DNA from: Nocardioides sp. JQ2195
GTDB lineage: Bacteria > Actinomycetota > Actinomycetes > Propionibacteriales > Nocardioidaceae
Length of the DNA: 64,000 bases
Reading direction: 5' to 3'
Assembly: GCF_012272695.1 (NCBI RefSeq)
Contig: NZ_CP050902.1
Span: 930,001-994,000, forward strand
In this document: one piece after another, positions 57,088 through 64,000 of the stretch
Position numbering within the stretch: position 1 is the stretch's first letter
Layout: every line of letters starts with the position of its first letter
The notes under the pieces: generated by a model
What the model saw: the letters and a program-made list of their open reading frames with translations, nothing else
Databases searched by the model: none
What the model was told of the DNA's origin: nothing
Program-made: the position numbers and the translations under genes

Positions 57088-57173
57088 CTCACCAGCCGCC
57101 GGGCTGTGCCGAGATCAGACTGGGGGATGTCTACCGATCTCGGGGCCTGGGCCGGCCGCTGACGGCTGGTGAG
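57088..57173. ncRNA. Candidate structured RNA or complex operator (nested inverted repeats)
   Basis: Outer arms CTCACCAGCCG (57088-57098) and CGGCTGGTGAG (57163-57173) are perfectly complementary. Inner arms CCGAGATC (57109-57116) and GATCTCGG (57136-57143) are also perfect, around a 19-nt loop. CCGGGC (57099-57104) can pair with GCCTGG (57145-57150) including one G-U. Together these give a long hairpin with internal loops. It could be a transcribed RNA or a dyad for dimeric regulators; neither is proven. Confidence 0.4.
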
Positions 57174-57415
57174 CCCGTCGGGGTGGCATGACTCATCCTC
57201 GGGCCTGGCTGGCCCATCGGCACCACCAATTCTGGGGGAAACGAGCTCGCGCCACGAGCGTCGTCGGGGCCCCGCGGGCCGGCTCACCGAATTTGGCGAT
57301 GTTGTGCCGCGCAGCAGGATCGGGCGCACGCGCTGGTCCTACGCTCCCAGTGGAGGGCGACCTAGACTGGCGTGTGCGGTCGGTCGATGAATCCGCCGCT
57401 ATGGGAGGGCACCGG

Positions 57416-58189
57416 ATGTATCCGTCTGTGGAGTCCGACGGCCCAGCGCCCCCAGAGGCGTCTGGCGCGGGACACCCTGTGGTTCCCCGGCAACGCCGCG
57501 GAGCCCACGGCGTACGCCTCGTCGTCGTCTCCGACCACAGCCTGGTCAGTGAGGCCGTGCGGATGGCGCTGGCCAGCCGAGGGTTCCAGGCACTCAGCCT
57601 GGGTGCGTCCTTGGGAGCCAGCGGTCGTCGTGACATCACGGCCCAGGTCAGGCGCTTCCGGCCCGCGGTCGGGCTGCTGCTCTGCGAGCTCGAGGACCGT
57701 GCCCTGCTCAGGGACGCGGTGGACGTGGTCGCCTCGACGCAGATCCGCTGGGTCTTGTTGACGCGGGCCAACGGTGGCGCCGCGTGGGGGGCGCTGGTCG
57801 AGGCCGGTGTCGCCGCCGTGCTGCCGATGTCGACCGACCTCGAGACCCTGACCGACGCGTTGCTGCAGGTCGTCGCGGGGCGCCCGATGATGCCTGAGGG
57901 CCAGCGCCGGGAGCTGGTCGAGCAGTGGCACCGCGAAGGGGAACAGGCCCGCCTCGTGAGCCGCCACATGGAGCTGCTCACGCCTCGCGAGATGGCGGTC
58001 CTGGCCAGCCTCCACGAGGGGTTGACGGTAAAGCTGATCGCGGTCGAGGGCGGGGTCTCCGAGGGCACGGTGCGCAGCCAGGTCAAGTCGATCCTGCGCA
58101 AGCTGGAGGTGAGCTCCCAGATCGCAGCCGTTGCGGCGTACCGCCAGATGATCGAGCTGGAGCCACCTCCGCGGCGACCGCGCCCCTGA
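57416..58189 (+). CDS. LuxR-type regulator with degenerate receiver domain
   Basis: A 257-aa paralogue of the response regulator at 54753-55436. The receiver fold is recognisable (VRLVVVSDHSLVSEAVRMALASRG), but the phospho-acceptor position is Leu89 (VGLLLCELE against VALLDLDLG) and the conserved Lys is Met138 (VLPMST against ILPKSS). It should not be controlled by normal phosphorylation. The HTH (LTPREMAVLASLHEGLTVKLIAVEGGVSEGTVRSQVKSILRKLEVSSQIAAV) is intact and very like the partner's, so both may bind the same DNA. ATG 57416 follows GGGAGGG. The stop lies inside a 14-bp repeat array. Confidence 0.9.
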   Translation: MYPSVESDGPAPPEASGAGHPVVPRQRRGAHGVRLVVVSDHSLVSEAVRMALASRGFQALSLGASLGASGRRDITAQVRRFRPAVGLLLCELEDRALLRDAVDVVASTQIRWVLLTRANGGAAWGALVEAGVAAVLPMSTDLETLTDALLQVVAGRPMMPEGQRRELVEQWHREGEQARLVSRHMELLTPREMAVLASLHEGLTVKLIAVEGGVSEGTVRSQVKSILRKLEVSSQIAAVAAYRQMIELEPPPRRPRP

Positions 58190-58237
58190 GCTGGTTCGCC
58201 TGAGCTGGTTCGCCTGAGCCGGTTCGCCTGAGCCGGT
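58185..58237. repeat. 14-bp tandem repeat array (about 3.8 copies) overlapping a gene end
   Basis: Units begin at 58185, 58199, 58213 and 58227; the first two read CCTGAGCTGGTTCG and the next CCTGAGCCGGTTCG. The first contains the TGA stop of the pseudo-receiver gene. The array lies between convergent genes. Unit length and the GAGCCGGT core match the array at 35724-35793. Confidence 0.8.
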
Positions 58238-58281
58238 GCTCTCCGCACGCTGTCCATCCCGGACGGCCGGAAGCGCTCGGG

Positions 58282-58932
58282 CTACGCCTCGCCCAGCGGT
58301 TCCCAGCCGACTGCGCCGACGACGATCATCCGGGCCTGGTTGCGCAGGTTCTCGATCATCTGGCGCCGGGTCGCCGGCTGCTCGGCAGACGGGCTCACCA
58401 GCTCCCCGGCGGCAGCCACCATCAGGTCCACGAACAGGCTGGCCAGCACGTGCAGGTCGGCGGCGCCCCACCGTTCGAGGCCGGGCATGCGCGCGAGGTC
58501 GGTGACGAGCTCCCGCTCGAACAGGTCAAGCTCGTGCCGGATCGCCTCGCGGAGTGTGGGGCTGCCGCCCTGGCGTTCGCGCCCGATGAAGCGGAAGTGG
58601 GCCTTGTGCTCCTCGAGCTGGACGACGAGCACGTCGACCGACCTGTCGATCAGGGTCTCCGGAGCGGGGTCGCCCCGGCGCACCTCGCGGATCAGGCCAC
58701 GAAGGGTCATGAACGACTCGTCGACCAGGGACAGGCCCAGCTCGTCGAGCGTCGAGAAGTGTCGGTAGAACGCGGTCGGCACGATGCCTGCCGCCTTGGT
58801 CAGCCGGCGCAACGAGAGGGAACCGAAGCCGTTGTCGGCGAGCTGGTCGAGGGCGGCGTCGAGGATCGCTCGGCGGGTGCGCTGCTTGCGCTCCTGTCGG
58901 CTCTCGGGTGCGGCGGTCGCCTCATCGCTCAC
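58282..58932 (-). CDS. TetR family transcriptional regulator of the desaturase operon
   Basis: A 216-aa regulator. The HTH is at about residues 15-62 (RRAILDAALDQLADNGFGSLSLRRLTKAAGIVPTAFYRHFSTLDELGLSLVDES), followed by a helical ligand domain. It is divergent from the ferredoxin reductase/desaturase operon, and two inverted repeats lie in the gap, so it very likely controls that operon and itself. The ligand may be an acyl-CoA, as in DesT or FasR-type regulators; that is inference. Confidence 0.9.
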   Translation of the reverse strand: MSDEATAAPESRQERKQRTRRAILDAALDQLADNGFGSLSLRRLTKAAGIVPTAFYRHFSTLDELGLSLVDESFMTLRGLIREVRRGDPAPETLIDRSVDVLVVQLEEHKAHFRFIGRERQGGSPTLREAIRHELDLFERELVTDLARMPGLERWGAADLHVLASLFVDLMVAAAGELVSPSAEQPATRRQMIENLRNQARMIVVGAVGWEPLGEA

Positions 58933-58966
58933 GCGGGGGAGTGTAGCGGTGATCCGGTACGGGAAT

Positions 58967-58985
58967 CGAGTTCAGTGAACACTCG
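58967..58985. promoter_or_regulatory. Candidate TetR operator near the regulator start
   Basis: GTTCA-G-TGAAC is a perfect short dyad within CGAG...CTCG flanks. It lies 35 bp upstream of the TetR start codon, suited to autoregulation. GTTCACT also occurs in the second dyad at 59049-59074. Confidence 0.5.
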
Positions 58986-59018
58986 TGCTCCTGTTGCGCG
59001 ACTCACACTGCCCACCAG

Positions 59019-59074
59019 TTGACGGTCGGTGGTAAGTGGTCGGTACTATTTGAGTGCACGGTTGTTCACTCAAA
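59019..59074 (+). promoter_or_regulatory. Desaturase operon promoter with operator dyad
   Basis: TTGACG (59019-59024) and TACTAT (59044-59049) are separated by 19 bp, slightly long. TTTGAGTG (59049-59056) and CACTCAAA (59067-59074) form a perfect 8-bp inverted repeat with a 10-bp spacer, overlapping the expected transcription start. Binding there by the adjacent TetR protein would block transcription. Confidence 0.6.
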
Positions 59075-59122
59075 CTGTTGTTGATCGACTCGCCGAGTCG
59101 ACAGTCCGGAAGGAGCCCTCGG

Positions 59123-60217
59123 ATGGGCATCACCCAGACCCTGCTCCGCTCCCGAGCGGTCGAGGCACTGACCTCGCCGCACGGAGTCGACCGCTATCTC
59201 GAGCTCGTGAACCCGATGTGGGCCGCGAAGGAGGTGCGGGCCCGGATCGTGGAGGTCCACCGTGAGGTGGACGTGCCCGGTCACCCGCCGGTCGCGACCA
59301 TCACGCTGCAACCCACCAGCACCTGGCGTGGCCACCGCGCCGGCCAGCACGTCCAGCTGGGCGTCGAGGTGCACGGTGCTCGCCGTACGACTCGCGTCTT
59401 CTCCGTCTCCAGCCATGAGGCCGGACCGGGGGAGCCGTTCACCATCACCCTGCGGGCCAACCCCGACGGCGTGGTGTCGAAGTTCTTGGTCGAGGAGGCG
59501 CAGCCCGGCACGATCGTGCACCTCTCCCAGGCCGAGGGTGAGTTCACCCTTCCGGCACACGTGCCCGACCACGTCGTGTTCATCTCCGGCGGCTCCGGCA
59601 TCACTCCGTTGATGTCGATGCTGCGCACGCTGCAGCGACGCACCCATCGCGGCCGCGTCACCTTCCTGCACTACGCCCAGTCGCCGGAGCACCAGATCTT
59701 CGCCGAGGAGCTCGCCGACGTGGCGCGTTCCGGCTACGGCGTCGACGTGCACCTGCTGCACCCCGAGCTCGGCGACCCGGCCCTCAGCCCGGCTTGGCTC
59801 GAGCGCCTCGTGCCGGGCTACCGCGACGTGCCGACGTGGGCCTGTGGTCCGGCGCCGCTGATCGAGGCGGTGCGCAAGACGTACGCCGCCCCGGGCGGCG
59901 AGGAGGCTTCCGACGCGCTGAACATCGAGTACTTCAAGCCGCCCACGGTCTCCAACGGCGCCGCGGAGGGACAGGTCTCGTTCAGCCGCACGGGCACCAA
60001 CGCGCCGAACTCCGGCGCCACGCTGCTCGAGCAGGCCGAGGCCGCCGGGCTGTCGCCGGAGTTCGGTTGCCGGATGGGCATCTGCTTCTCCTGCACGGCC
60101 ACCAAGACCGAGGGCACGGTGACCAACGTGCTCACCGGCGAGACCTCGTCCCTGCCCGACGAAGGGGTCCGCATCTGCGTGTCCGCCCCGCAGGGCGACT
60201 GCAGCCTCGACCTCTGA
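59123..60217 (+). CDS. Ferredoxin reductase with C-terminal 2Fe-2S domain (Rv3230c-like)
   Basis: A 364-aa electron-transfer protein. The N-terminal FAD domain has RTTRVFSVSSHEAG, the NAD(P) domain has VVFISGGSGITPLMSMLRTL and WACGPAPLIEAVRK, and the C-terminal plant-type ferredoxin domain has the cluster cysteines CRMGICFSC and a later RICVSAPQGDC. It resembles M. tuberculosis Rv3230c, which supplies electrons to the stearoyl-CoA desaturase DesA3, encoded next in both organisms. ATG 59123 has GGAAGGAG upstream; the start at 59054 lies inside the operator. Confidence 0.93.
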   Translation: MGITQTLLRSRAVEALTSPHGVDRYLELVNPMWAAKEVRARIVEVHREVDVPGHPPVATITLQPTSTWRGHRAGQHVQLGVEVHGARRTTRVFSVSSHEAGPGEPFTITLRANPDGVVSKFLVEEAQPGTIVHLSQAEGEFTLPAHVPDHVVFISGGSGITPLMSMLRTLQRRTHRGRVTFLHYAQSPEHQIFAEELADVARSGYGVDVHLLHPELGDPALSPAWLERLVPGYRDVPTWACGPAPLIEAVRKTYAAPGGEEASDALNIEYFKPPTVSNGAAEGQVSFSRTGTNAPNSGATLLEQAEAAGLSPEFGCRMGICFSCTATKTEGTVTNVLTGETSSLPDEGVRICVSAPQGDCSLDL

Positions 60218-60223
60218 ATCGAC

Positions 60224-60334
60224 CTTCGTCGGTCGAGCAGGTCGCGCAGCGACCGCTTGGACTTCGTCGGTCGAGTAGGTCGCGCAGCGACCGCTTGGAC
60301 TTCGTCGGTCGAGTAGGTCGCGCAGCGACCGTAT
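60224..60334 (+). repeat. Three 38-bp direct repeats with internal hairpins
   Basis: Repeats start at 60224, 60262 and 60300 and lie between the reductase and desaturase genes. Each contains GGTCGC-GCA-GCGACC, a perfect 6-bp stem with a three-base loop. Similar 'GTCGCGCAGCGACC' elements are common intergenic repeats in Nocardioides-type genomes. In the operon mRNA they would form three consecutive hairpins. Confidence 0.85.
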
Positions 60335-60360
60335 CGAGACCCATTCCCGAAAGGACATCC

Positions 60361-61491
60361 ATGAGCGACAAGATCACCCTCACCCCCGAGCAGCTCGAGA
60401 AGTTCGGCGACGAGATGGACGCCATCCGCCAGCGGGTCGTGGCCGACCTCGGCGAGGCCGACGCGACCTACATCCGCAACGTGGTCAAGGCCCAGCGCGG
60501 CTTCGAGGCCGCCGGCCGCGCGCTGTTCTACCTGCCGCCGGCCTGGCCGCTGGCCGTGGCCTCCCTCTCGATCTCGAAGATCCTCGACAACATGGAGATC
60601 GGCCACAACGTCATGCACGGGCAGTACGACTGGATGGGCGACCCGGGCCTGAACTCGCGGATGTACGAGTGGGACACGATGGCGCCCAGCGCCAACTGGA
60701 AGCACGGCCACAACTACATCCACCACACGTACACGAACATCCTCGGCAAGGACCGTGACATCGGCTACGGCATCCTGCGCATCGACGAGGACCAGCCGTG
60801 GCATCCCTACTACCTCGGCAACCCGCTCTATGCGTTCCTGCTGATGGTCTTCTTCGAGTGGGGCGTGGCACTGCACGACCTCGAGGTCGAGAACGTCGTG
60901 AAGGGCAAGCGCGACTGGGAGGACAACAAGGCGCTGGCCGCGGGCATCCGTCGCAAGATCAAGCGCCAGGTCTTCAAGGACTACGTGGCCTTCCCGGCGC
61001 TGACCGGCCCGCTGTTCCCGCTGACGTTCGCCGGCAACGCGACTGCCAACCTGATCCGCAACATCTGGACCTTCAACATCATCTTCTGCGGCCACTTCCC
61101 GGCCGGCGTCGCCACCTTCACCTTGGACGAGATCGCGAACGAGGACGGTGTCGAATCCCGGGGGCACTGGTACTACCGCCAGCTCCTCGGCTCGGCCAAC
61201 ATCACCGGCAGCAAGCTCTTCCACGTGATGAGCGGCAACCTGTCCCACCAGATCGAGCACCACCTCTTCCCCGACATCCCGGCGCGCCGCTACCCGGAGA
61301 TCGCCGAGGAGGTCCGGGAGATCTGCGAGCGCTACGGGCTGCAGTACAACACCGGCTCGCTGGGCAAGCAGCTCGGCAGCGTCGCGAAGAAGATCTTCAA
61401 GATGTCGCTCCCGCCCAAGGGCACCAAGATCCCCGGCCTGTCCGTGCTCACCGGAGGTCGGCAGTCGACCCCGGCCGCCGACGCCGCCTGA
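60361..61491 (+). CDS. desA3: Fatty acid (acyl-CoA delta-9) desaturase, DesA3-like
   Basis: A 376-aa membrane desaturase. Three histidine boxes are present: HNVMH, HGHNYIHH and HQIEHH, which bind the di-iron centre. Hydrophobic segments near LFYLPPAWPLAVASL, YAFLLMVFFEWGVAL and FPLTFAGNATANLI span the membrane. It introduces a double bond into acyl chains using electrons from the reductase. An ATG at 60361 follows AAAGGA. It is the second gene of the operon, after the hairpin repeats. Confidence 0.92.
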   Translation: MSDKITLTPEQLEKFGDEMDAIRQRVVADLGEADATYIRNVVKAQRGFEAAGRALFYLPPAWPLAVASLSISKILDNMEIGHNVMHGQYDWMGDPGLNSRMYEWDTMAPSANWKHGHNYIHHTYTNILGKDRDIGYGILRIDEDQPWHPYYLGNPLYAFLLMVFFEWGVALHDLEVENVVKGKRDWEDNKALAAGIRRKIKRQVFKDYVAFPALTGPLFPLTFAGNATANLIRNIWTFNIIFCGHFPAGVATFTLDEIANEDGVESRGHWYYRQLLGSANITGSKLFHVMSGNLSHQIEHHLFPDIPARRYPEIAEEVREICERYGLQYNTGSLGKQLGSVAKKIFKMSLPPKGTKIPGLSVLTGGRQSTPAADAA

Positions 61492-61504
61492 CAAGGAGTC
61501 ACCG

Positions 61505-61876
61505 ATGACCCACATTGCCGACAAGCTCACCGCGCGCGAGCTCCAGCAGGTCCACGCGCAGGGCACCCGCCTCACCGTTCCCCAGGGCTGGTCGCTGATC
61601 TGGGAGCGGACCCCGGCGGACAAGGCCTACCTGATCGTCGCCGGTGAGGTGACCATCCGTCGCAACAACGTCGAGATCGCCCGGCTCGGGCCGGGCGACG
61701 TGGTTGGCGAGATGGCGATCGTCAACCACAAGCTGCGTACGGCGACCGTGGTGGCCGCGACGCCGCTGGAGGTCGTGCACTTCACCTCGGCGGCCGTCGA
61801 GGGGCTGTGCGAGCAGATTCCCGCGTTCGGGGAGGCACTCGCCCGCACCGCGACGGAGCGGCTCACCCCAGCGTGA
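61505..61876 (+). CDS. Stand-alone cyclic nucleotide-binding domain protein
   Basis: A 123-aa protein consisting of a single cNMP-binding beta-barrel: VPQGWSLIWERTPADKAYLIVAGEVTIRRNNVEIARLGPGDVVGEMAIVNHKLRTATVVAATPLEVVHF. The phosphate-binding cassette region GDVVGEMAIVNHKLRTATV retains the Gly-Glu and the Arg-Thr-Ala pattern that contact cAMP. It has no DNA-binding or kinase domain. It starts 13 bp after the desaturase stop with AAGGAG upstream, so it is in the same operon. A complete cyclase is encoded at 4558-5541. Confidence 0.88.
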   Translation: MTHIADKLTARELQQVHAQGTRLTVPQGWSLIWERTPADKAYLIVAGEVTIRRNNVEIARLGPGDVVGEMAIVNHKLRTATVVAATPLEVVHFTSAAVEGLCEQIPAFGEALARTATERLTPA

Positions 61877-61937
61877 TCCACATCCCGTGGGGCGACGGTT
61901 GTCGCAGCCGCCCTCCGTCCCTGATGATGGAGTCATC

Positions 61938-62156
61938 ATGAGCAACGAACCGGACCACCTCAGCCGCGGCGAGATCCGCAAGGACGCCCTCCAGGACGGC
62001 TTCGAGGCCACCGTGTCGACGGTCGGCCAGGTCGGCGGACTCCTCGTCGGGGCCGTTCGCGACGTGGGTCGGGCCGTGGGTGGCCTGGCCACTGAGCTGT
62101 TCGAGATCCGCGACGCCGCCCGCAGGGCCGGCGAGGAGCAACGACCGCGCGACTGA
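61938..62156 (+). CDS. Small hypothetical protein
   Basis: A 72-aa protein starting MSNEPDHLSRGEIRKDALQDGFEATV, with a central VGQVGGLLVGAVRDVGRAVGGLATELFEI that could be an amphipathic helix. ATG 61938 has GGAG seven bases upstream. It lies 61 bp after the cyclic nucleotide-binding gene. No family is recognised, and it could be a minor product. Confidence 0.6.
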   Translation: MSNEPDHLSRGEIRKDALQDGFEATVSTVGQVGGLLVGAVRDVGRAVGGLATELFEIRDAARRAGEEQRPRD

Positions 62157-62436
62157 GCGGGTCGACGCGCCAGGTCCAGCGGCGCTGCACCCACACGTCG
62201 TGACCCGACCACGCGTCGTACGCCGGCGAGCTCGCCGGGCGTGCTCGGTGACTTCGGCATGCCGGCCGCGTCCGGCAACCCGGCCGACTGGCCATGACGC
62301 CCGGCGGTCTCGGCAACCTTCCGACTGACGGCGGTCGCAGGCCGGTTGTCCACAGCCCTCGCCCAGGGGCATGGTCAAAGCGCCTGAACCTGACATATAA
62401 CAGTGCGCAGGAACCTTCACTCGGGACGGGGACCGA
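62157..62436. other. Intergenic region upstream of tadA
   Basis: No protein gene is supported here. Minus-strand frames include a Trp-rich YDAWSGHDVWVQRRWTWRVDP-type stretch that has no good start and runs into the neighbouring gene, so I treat it as spurious. A candidate tadA promoter is at 62372-62401. Confidence 0.5.
62372..62401 (+). promoter_or_regulatory. Candidate tadA promoter
   Basis: TGGTCA (62372-62377) and TATAAC (62396-62401) are separated by 18 bp. The -10 is good and the -35 weak. The leader contains CGGGACGGGGA before ATG 62437. Confidence 0.45.
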
Positions 62437-63687
62437 ATGACATCGACGATCGCTGATGCGCATGCCGCGTTGGTCAGCCAGCTGGATGCGCGAGTGCGCG
62501 ACGTGGTCCGTCGCGACGGGGTCGATCCGCAGGCCGAGGCCGCCGTCGTGCGCCGCATCGTGGAGTCCGTGGTTCGTGACCACGACGATCGCAGCCTCAC
62601 CGGTCAGGTTCCGCCGGTGCACGACCCGCAGGCCATGGTGGGCGAGCTGGTCGCCCGGGTCGCGGGCTTCGGCGCCCTGCAGGCCTATCTCGACGACCCG
62701 GCGGTCGAGGAGATCTGGATCAACGACCCGAGCCAGGTGTTCGTGGCCCGGCAGGGTCGCCACGAGCTGACCAACACGGTGCTCACCACCGCCGAGGTGC
62801 AGGAGCTCGTCGAGCGGATGCTGAAGTCCAGTGGCCGGCGCATCGACGTCTCCGCGCCGTTCGTGGATGCCATGCTTCCCGAGGGCCATCGTCTGCACGT
62901 GGTGCTCGAGGGCATCTCCCGCGGTTTCACGGCAGTCAACATTCGCAAGTTCACGCTGCGCGCCAGTCGGCTGCCCGACCTCGTCGACCTCGGCTCCCTG
63001 TCCATGCAGGCCGCTCAGTTCCTCGACGCGAGCGTGCGCGCCGGTCTCAACGTCCTCGTTGCCGGTGGCACACAGGCCGGCAAGACGACCATGTTGAACT
63101 GCCTCGCCTCGGCGATCCCCGGGACCGAGCGGGTCATCTCGGTCGAGGAGGTCTTCGAGCTGCGGTTCCACCACGCCGACTGGGTGCCGATGCAGACACG
63201 TCAGGCCGGCTTGGAGGGCACCGGCGGGATCGTCTTGCGCGACCTCGTCAAGGAAAGCCTGCGCATGCGTCCCAGCCGGATCATCGTGGGGGAGGTGCGT
63301 GCGGAGGAGTGTCTCGACCTCCTGCTGGCACTCAACGCCGGTCTGCCGGGCATGTGCACCATCCATGCGAACAGTGCGCGCGAGGCCCTGGTCAAGGTGT
63401 GCACGCTGCCATTGCTCGCCGGCGAGAACATCTCCGCCAGGTTCGTGGTGCCGACGGTTGCCGCAAGCGTCGACCTCGTGGTGCACCTCGGGATGGACGC
63501 CGACGGCGTACGACGAGTCAACGAGATCGTCTCGGTCCCGGGGCGTGTCGAGAACGACATCATCGAGACCGAGGGCATCTTCGTCCGAGGACGTGACGGC
63601 TTGCGTGCGTGCGGTGGGATGCCGCCACGCGTCGAGCTGTTCGAGCGTGCCGGCATCGACGTCCACCGCTTGGTGCGGGCCGGCTGA
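62437..63687 (+). CDS. tadA: TadA/CpaF-type secretion ATPase
   Basis: A 416-aa hexameric ATPase of type IVb/Flp pilus systems. The N-terminal domain (about 1-180) includes LDDPAVEEIWINDPSQVFVARQG. Walker A is VAGGTQAGKTTMLN (about 207-220), the Asp box is ISVEEVFELRF, Walker B is PSRIIVGEVRAEE, and the His box is GMCTIHANSAREAL. It powers pilin assembly across the membrane with TadB/TadC. The next gene, tadB, overlaps its stop by one base (TGATG). The SAF and CpaE-like genes that usually precede it are 24 kb away. Confidence 0.94.
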   Translation: MTSTIADAHAALVSQLDARVRDVVRRDGVDPQAEAAVVRRIVESVVRDHDDRSLTGQVPPVHDPQAMVGELVARVAGFGALQAYLDDPAVEEIWINDPSQVFVARQGRHELTNTVLTTAEVQELVERMLKSSGRRIDVSAPFVDAMLPEGHRLHVVLEGISRGFTAVNIRKFTLRASRLPDLVDLGSLSMQAAQFLDASVRAGLNVLVAGGTQAGKTTMLNCLASAIPGTERVISVEEVFELRFHHADWVPMQTRQAGLEGTGGIVLRDLVKESLRMRPSRIIVGEVRAEECLDLLLALNAGLPGMCTIHANSAREALVKVCTLPLLAGENISARFVVPTVAASVDLVVHLGMDADGVRRVNEIVSVPGRVENDIIETEGIFVRGRDGLRACGGMPPRVELFERAGIDVHRLVRAG

Positions 63688-64000
63688 TGGGCGCCTTGAT
63701 CGGGCTCGGGCTCGGGTTGGGGCTCGCCCTCATCTGGTCGGCATTCGTCCTGCCGCGTTCTCCCAGGGAATCAGCTCGTCCACCCGACCGACTGACGGCC
63801 CTGCTGGCGCGTGCAGGCATGCAGAACGTCTCGAGCCGCAACTTGGTCGGCTTGTGCGTGGCCCTGGGTGTGCTTGCCCTCGCGGTCATGCAGATCCTCT
63901 CCGGGACCCTGCCGGTGGCGCTGGTGTTCGCAGCGATCGCTGCCCACCTCCCGGTGACAGTGGTCAACGGCCGTGCGGCCAGGAGGCAACGAGAGTTCGC
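63687..64000 (+). CDS. tadB: TadB-like type II secretion system F family protein (partial)
   Basis: The first 104 codons of a membrane protein reaching the window edge. It starts with a helix (LIGLGLGLGLALIWSAFVLP), a basic cytoplasmic segment (PPDRLTALLARAGMQNVSSRNLVG), then two closely spaced helices (LCVALGVLALAVMQILSG and LPVALVFAAIAAHLPVTVV) and RRQREFA. This is the start of a TadB protein, the inner-membrane platform for the TadA ATPase. ATG 63687 overlaps the tadA stop. The T2SSF domain itself lies beyond the window. Confidence 0.85.
   Translation, partial: MGALIGLGLGLGLALIWSAFVLPRSPRESARPPDRLTALLARAGMQNVSSRNLVGLCVALGVLALAVMQILSGTLPVALVFAAIAAHLPVTVVNGRAARRQREF

Larger units (their letters stand above)
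56864..57415. other. 552-bp intergenic region between divergent signalling genes
   Basis: No convincing protein gene is seen here. It holds the kinase promoter (57016-57044), a nested inverted-repeat element (57088-57173), and the leader of the pseudo-receiver gene with GGGAGGG before ATG 57416. A TAGACT at 57363-57368 could be a -10 element for the rightward gene, without a clear -35. Confidence 0.6.

Noticed and set aside
57188..57415. N-terminal extension of the pseudo-receiver regulator from 57188
   Set aside because: Residues are low-complexity and intergenic in character; ATG 57416 has a well-spaced GGGAGGG.
62157..62436. Possible gene remnant on the minus strand with a Trp-rich stretch
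   Set aside because: No suitable start, no ribosome binding site, and the frame continues through the antisense of tadA.

Overview
The window is high-GC, densely coded actinobacterial chromosome. A WhiB regulator, F420 biosynthesis genes, LytR-CpsA-Psr (LCP) proteins, a GDH-180-type glutamate dehydrogenase, Ku/LigD repair proteins and frequent GTG starts with ATGA overlaps all fit Actinomycetota. The gene mix resembles Nocardioides or a related Propionibacteriales genus; that placement is inference, because no rRNA lies in the window. I saw no tRNA, rRNA, insertion sequence, prophage or CRISPR array.

Region 1 (1-12100) is primary metabolism: a P1-family peptidase, the epsilon and beta subunits of an acyl-CoA carboxylase with divergent birA, a PH-domain membrane protein and a class III nucleotide cyclase, purK-purE, a secreted protein, an LCP protein, an ArfB-type hydrolase with a CoA-binding protein, and a TetR regulator divergent to an acyl-CoA dehydrogenase. 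Region 2 (12177-27530) is envelope polysaccharide: two further LCP proteins, a hotdog thioesterase, two GT2 enzymes, UDP-galactopyranose mutase (glf), a GlfT2-type polymerase, a Wzm/Wzt exporter, a large secreted amidase with FG-GAP-like repeats, a TIGR03089 protein and a sugar-1-phosphate nucleotidyltransferase. Region 3 (27592-35735) holds a DUF3105 protein, fbiB-fbiA, a WhiB2-type regulator, a giant membrane glycosyltransferase, a DUF5719 protein and a maltokinase-cap-like protein. Gene content and much of the order of regions 1-3 parallel the M. tuberculosis block Rv3260c-Rv3281, with galactan genes inserted.

Region 4 (35930-44922) has a BldC-like HTH protein, a SAF (CpaB-like) protein and a CpaE/TadZ-like ATPase, then a polytopic membrane protein with a cupredoxin-like lipoprotein, a WS/DGAT acyltransferase, pruA and two tandem DUF2505 proteins. 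Region 5 (45033-52981) has the giant NAD-glutamate dehydrogenase, then Ku convergent to it and divergent from separate LigD-type ligase and polymerase genes. Region 6 (52982-58189) has a polyprenyl glycosylphosphotransferase, a histidine kinase/response regulator pair, and a divergent paralogous regulator whose receiver lacks the phosphorylation residues; the 0.55 kb between them holds a nested hairpin. Region 7 (58282-64000) has a TetR regulator divergent to a ferredoxin reductase/desaturase/cyclic-nucleotide-binding operon, a small hypothetical gene, then tadA and the start of tadB.

The most unusual items are the kinase/regulator/pseudo-receiver locus with its structured intergenic element, a galactofuranan-type cluster without mycobacterial arabinan genes nearby, 9-bp direct repeats upstream of two envelope genes, 14-bp tandem repeats overlapping two gene ends, a WS/DGAT with Gln replacing the catalytic His, and a tad system split over about 24 kb.
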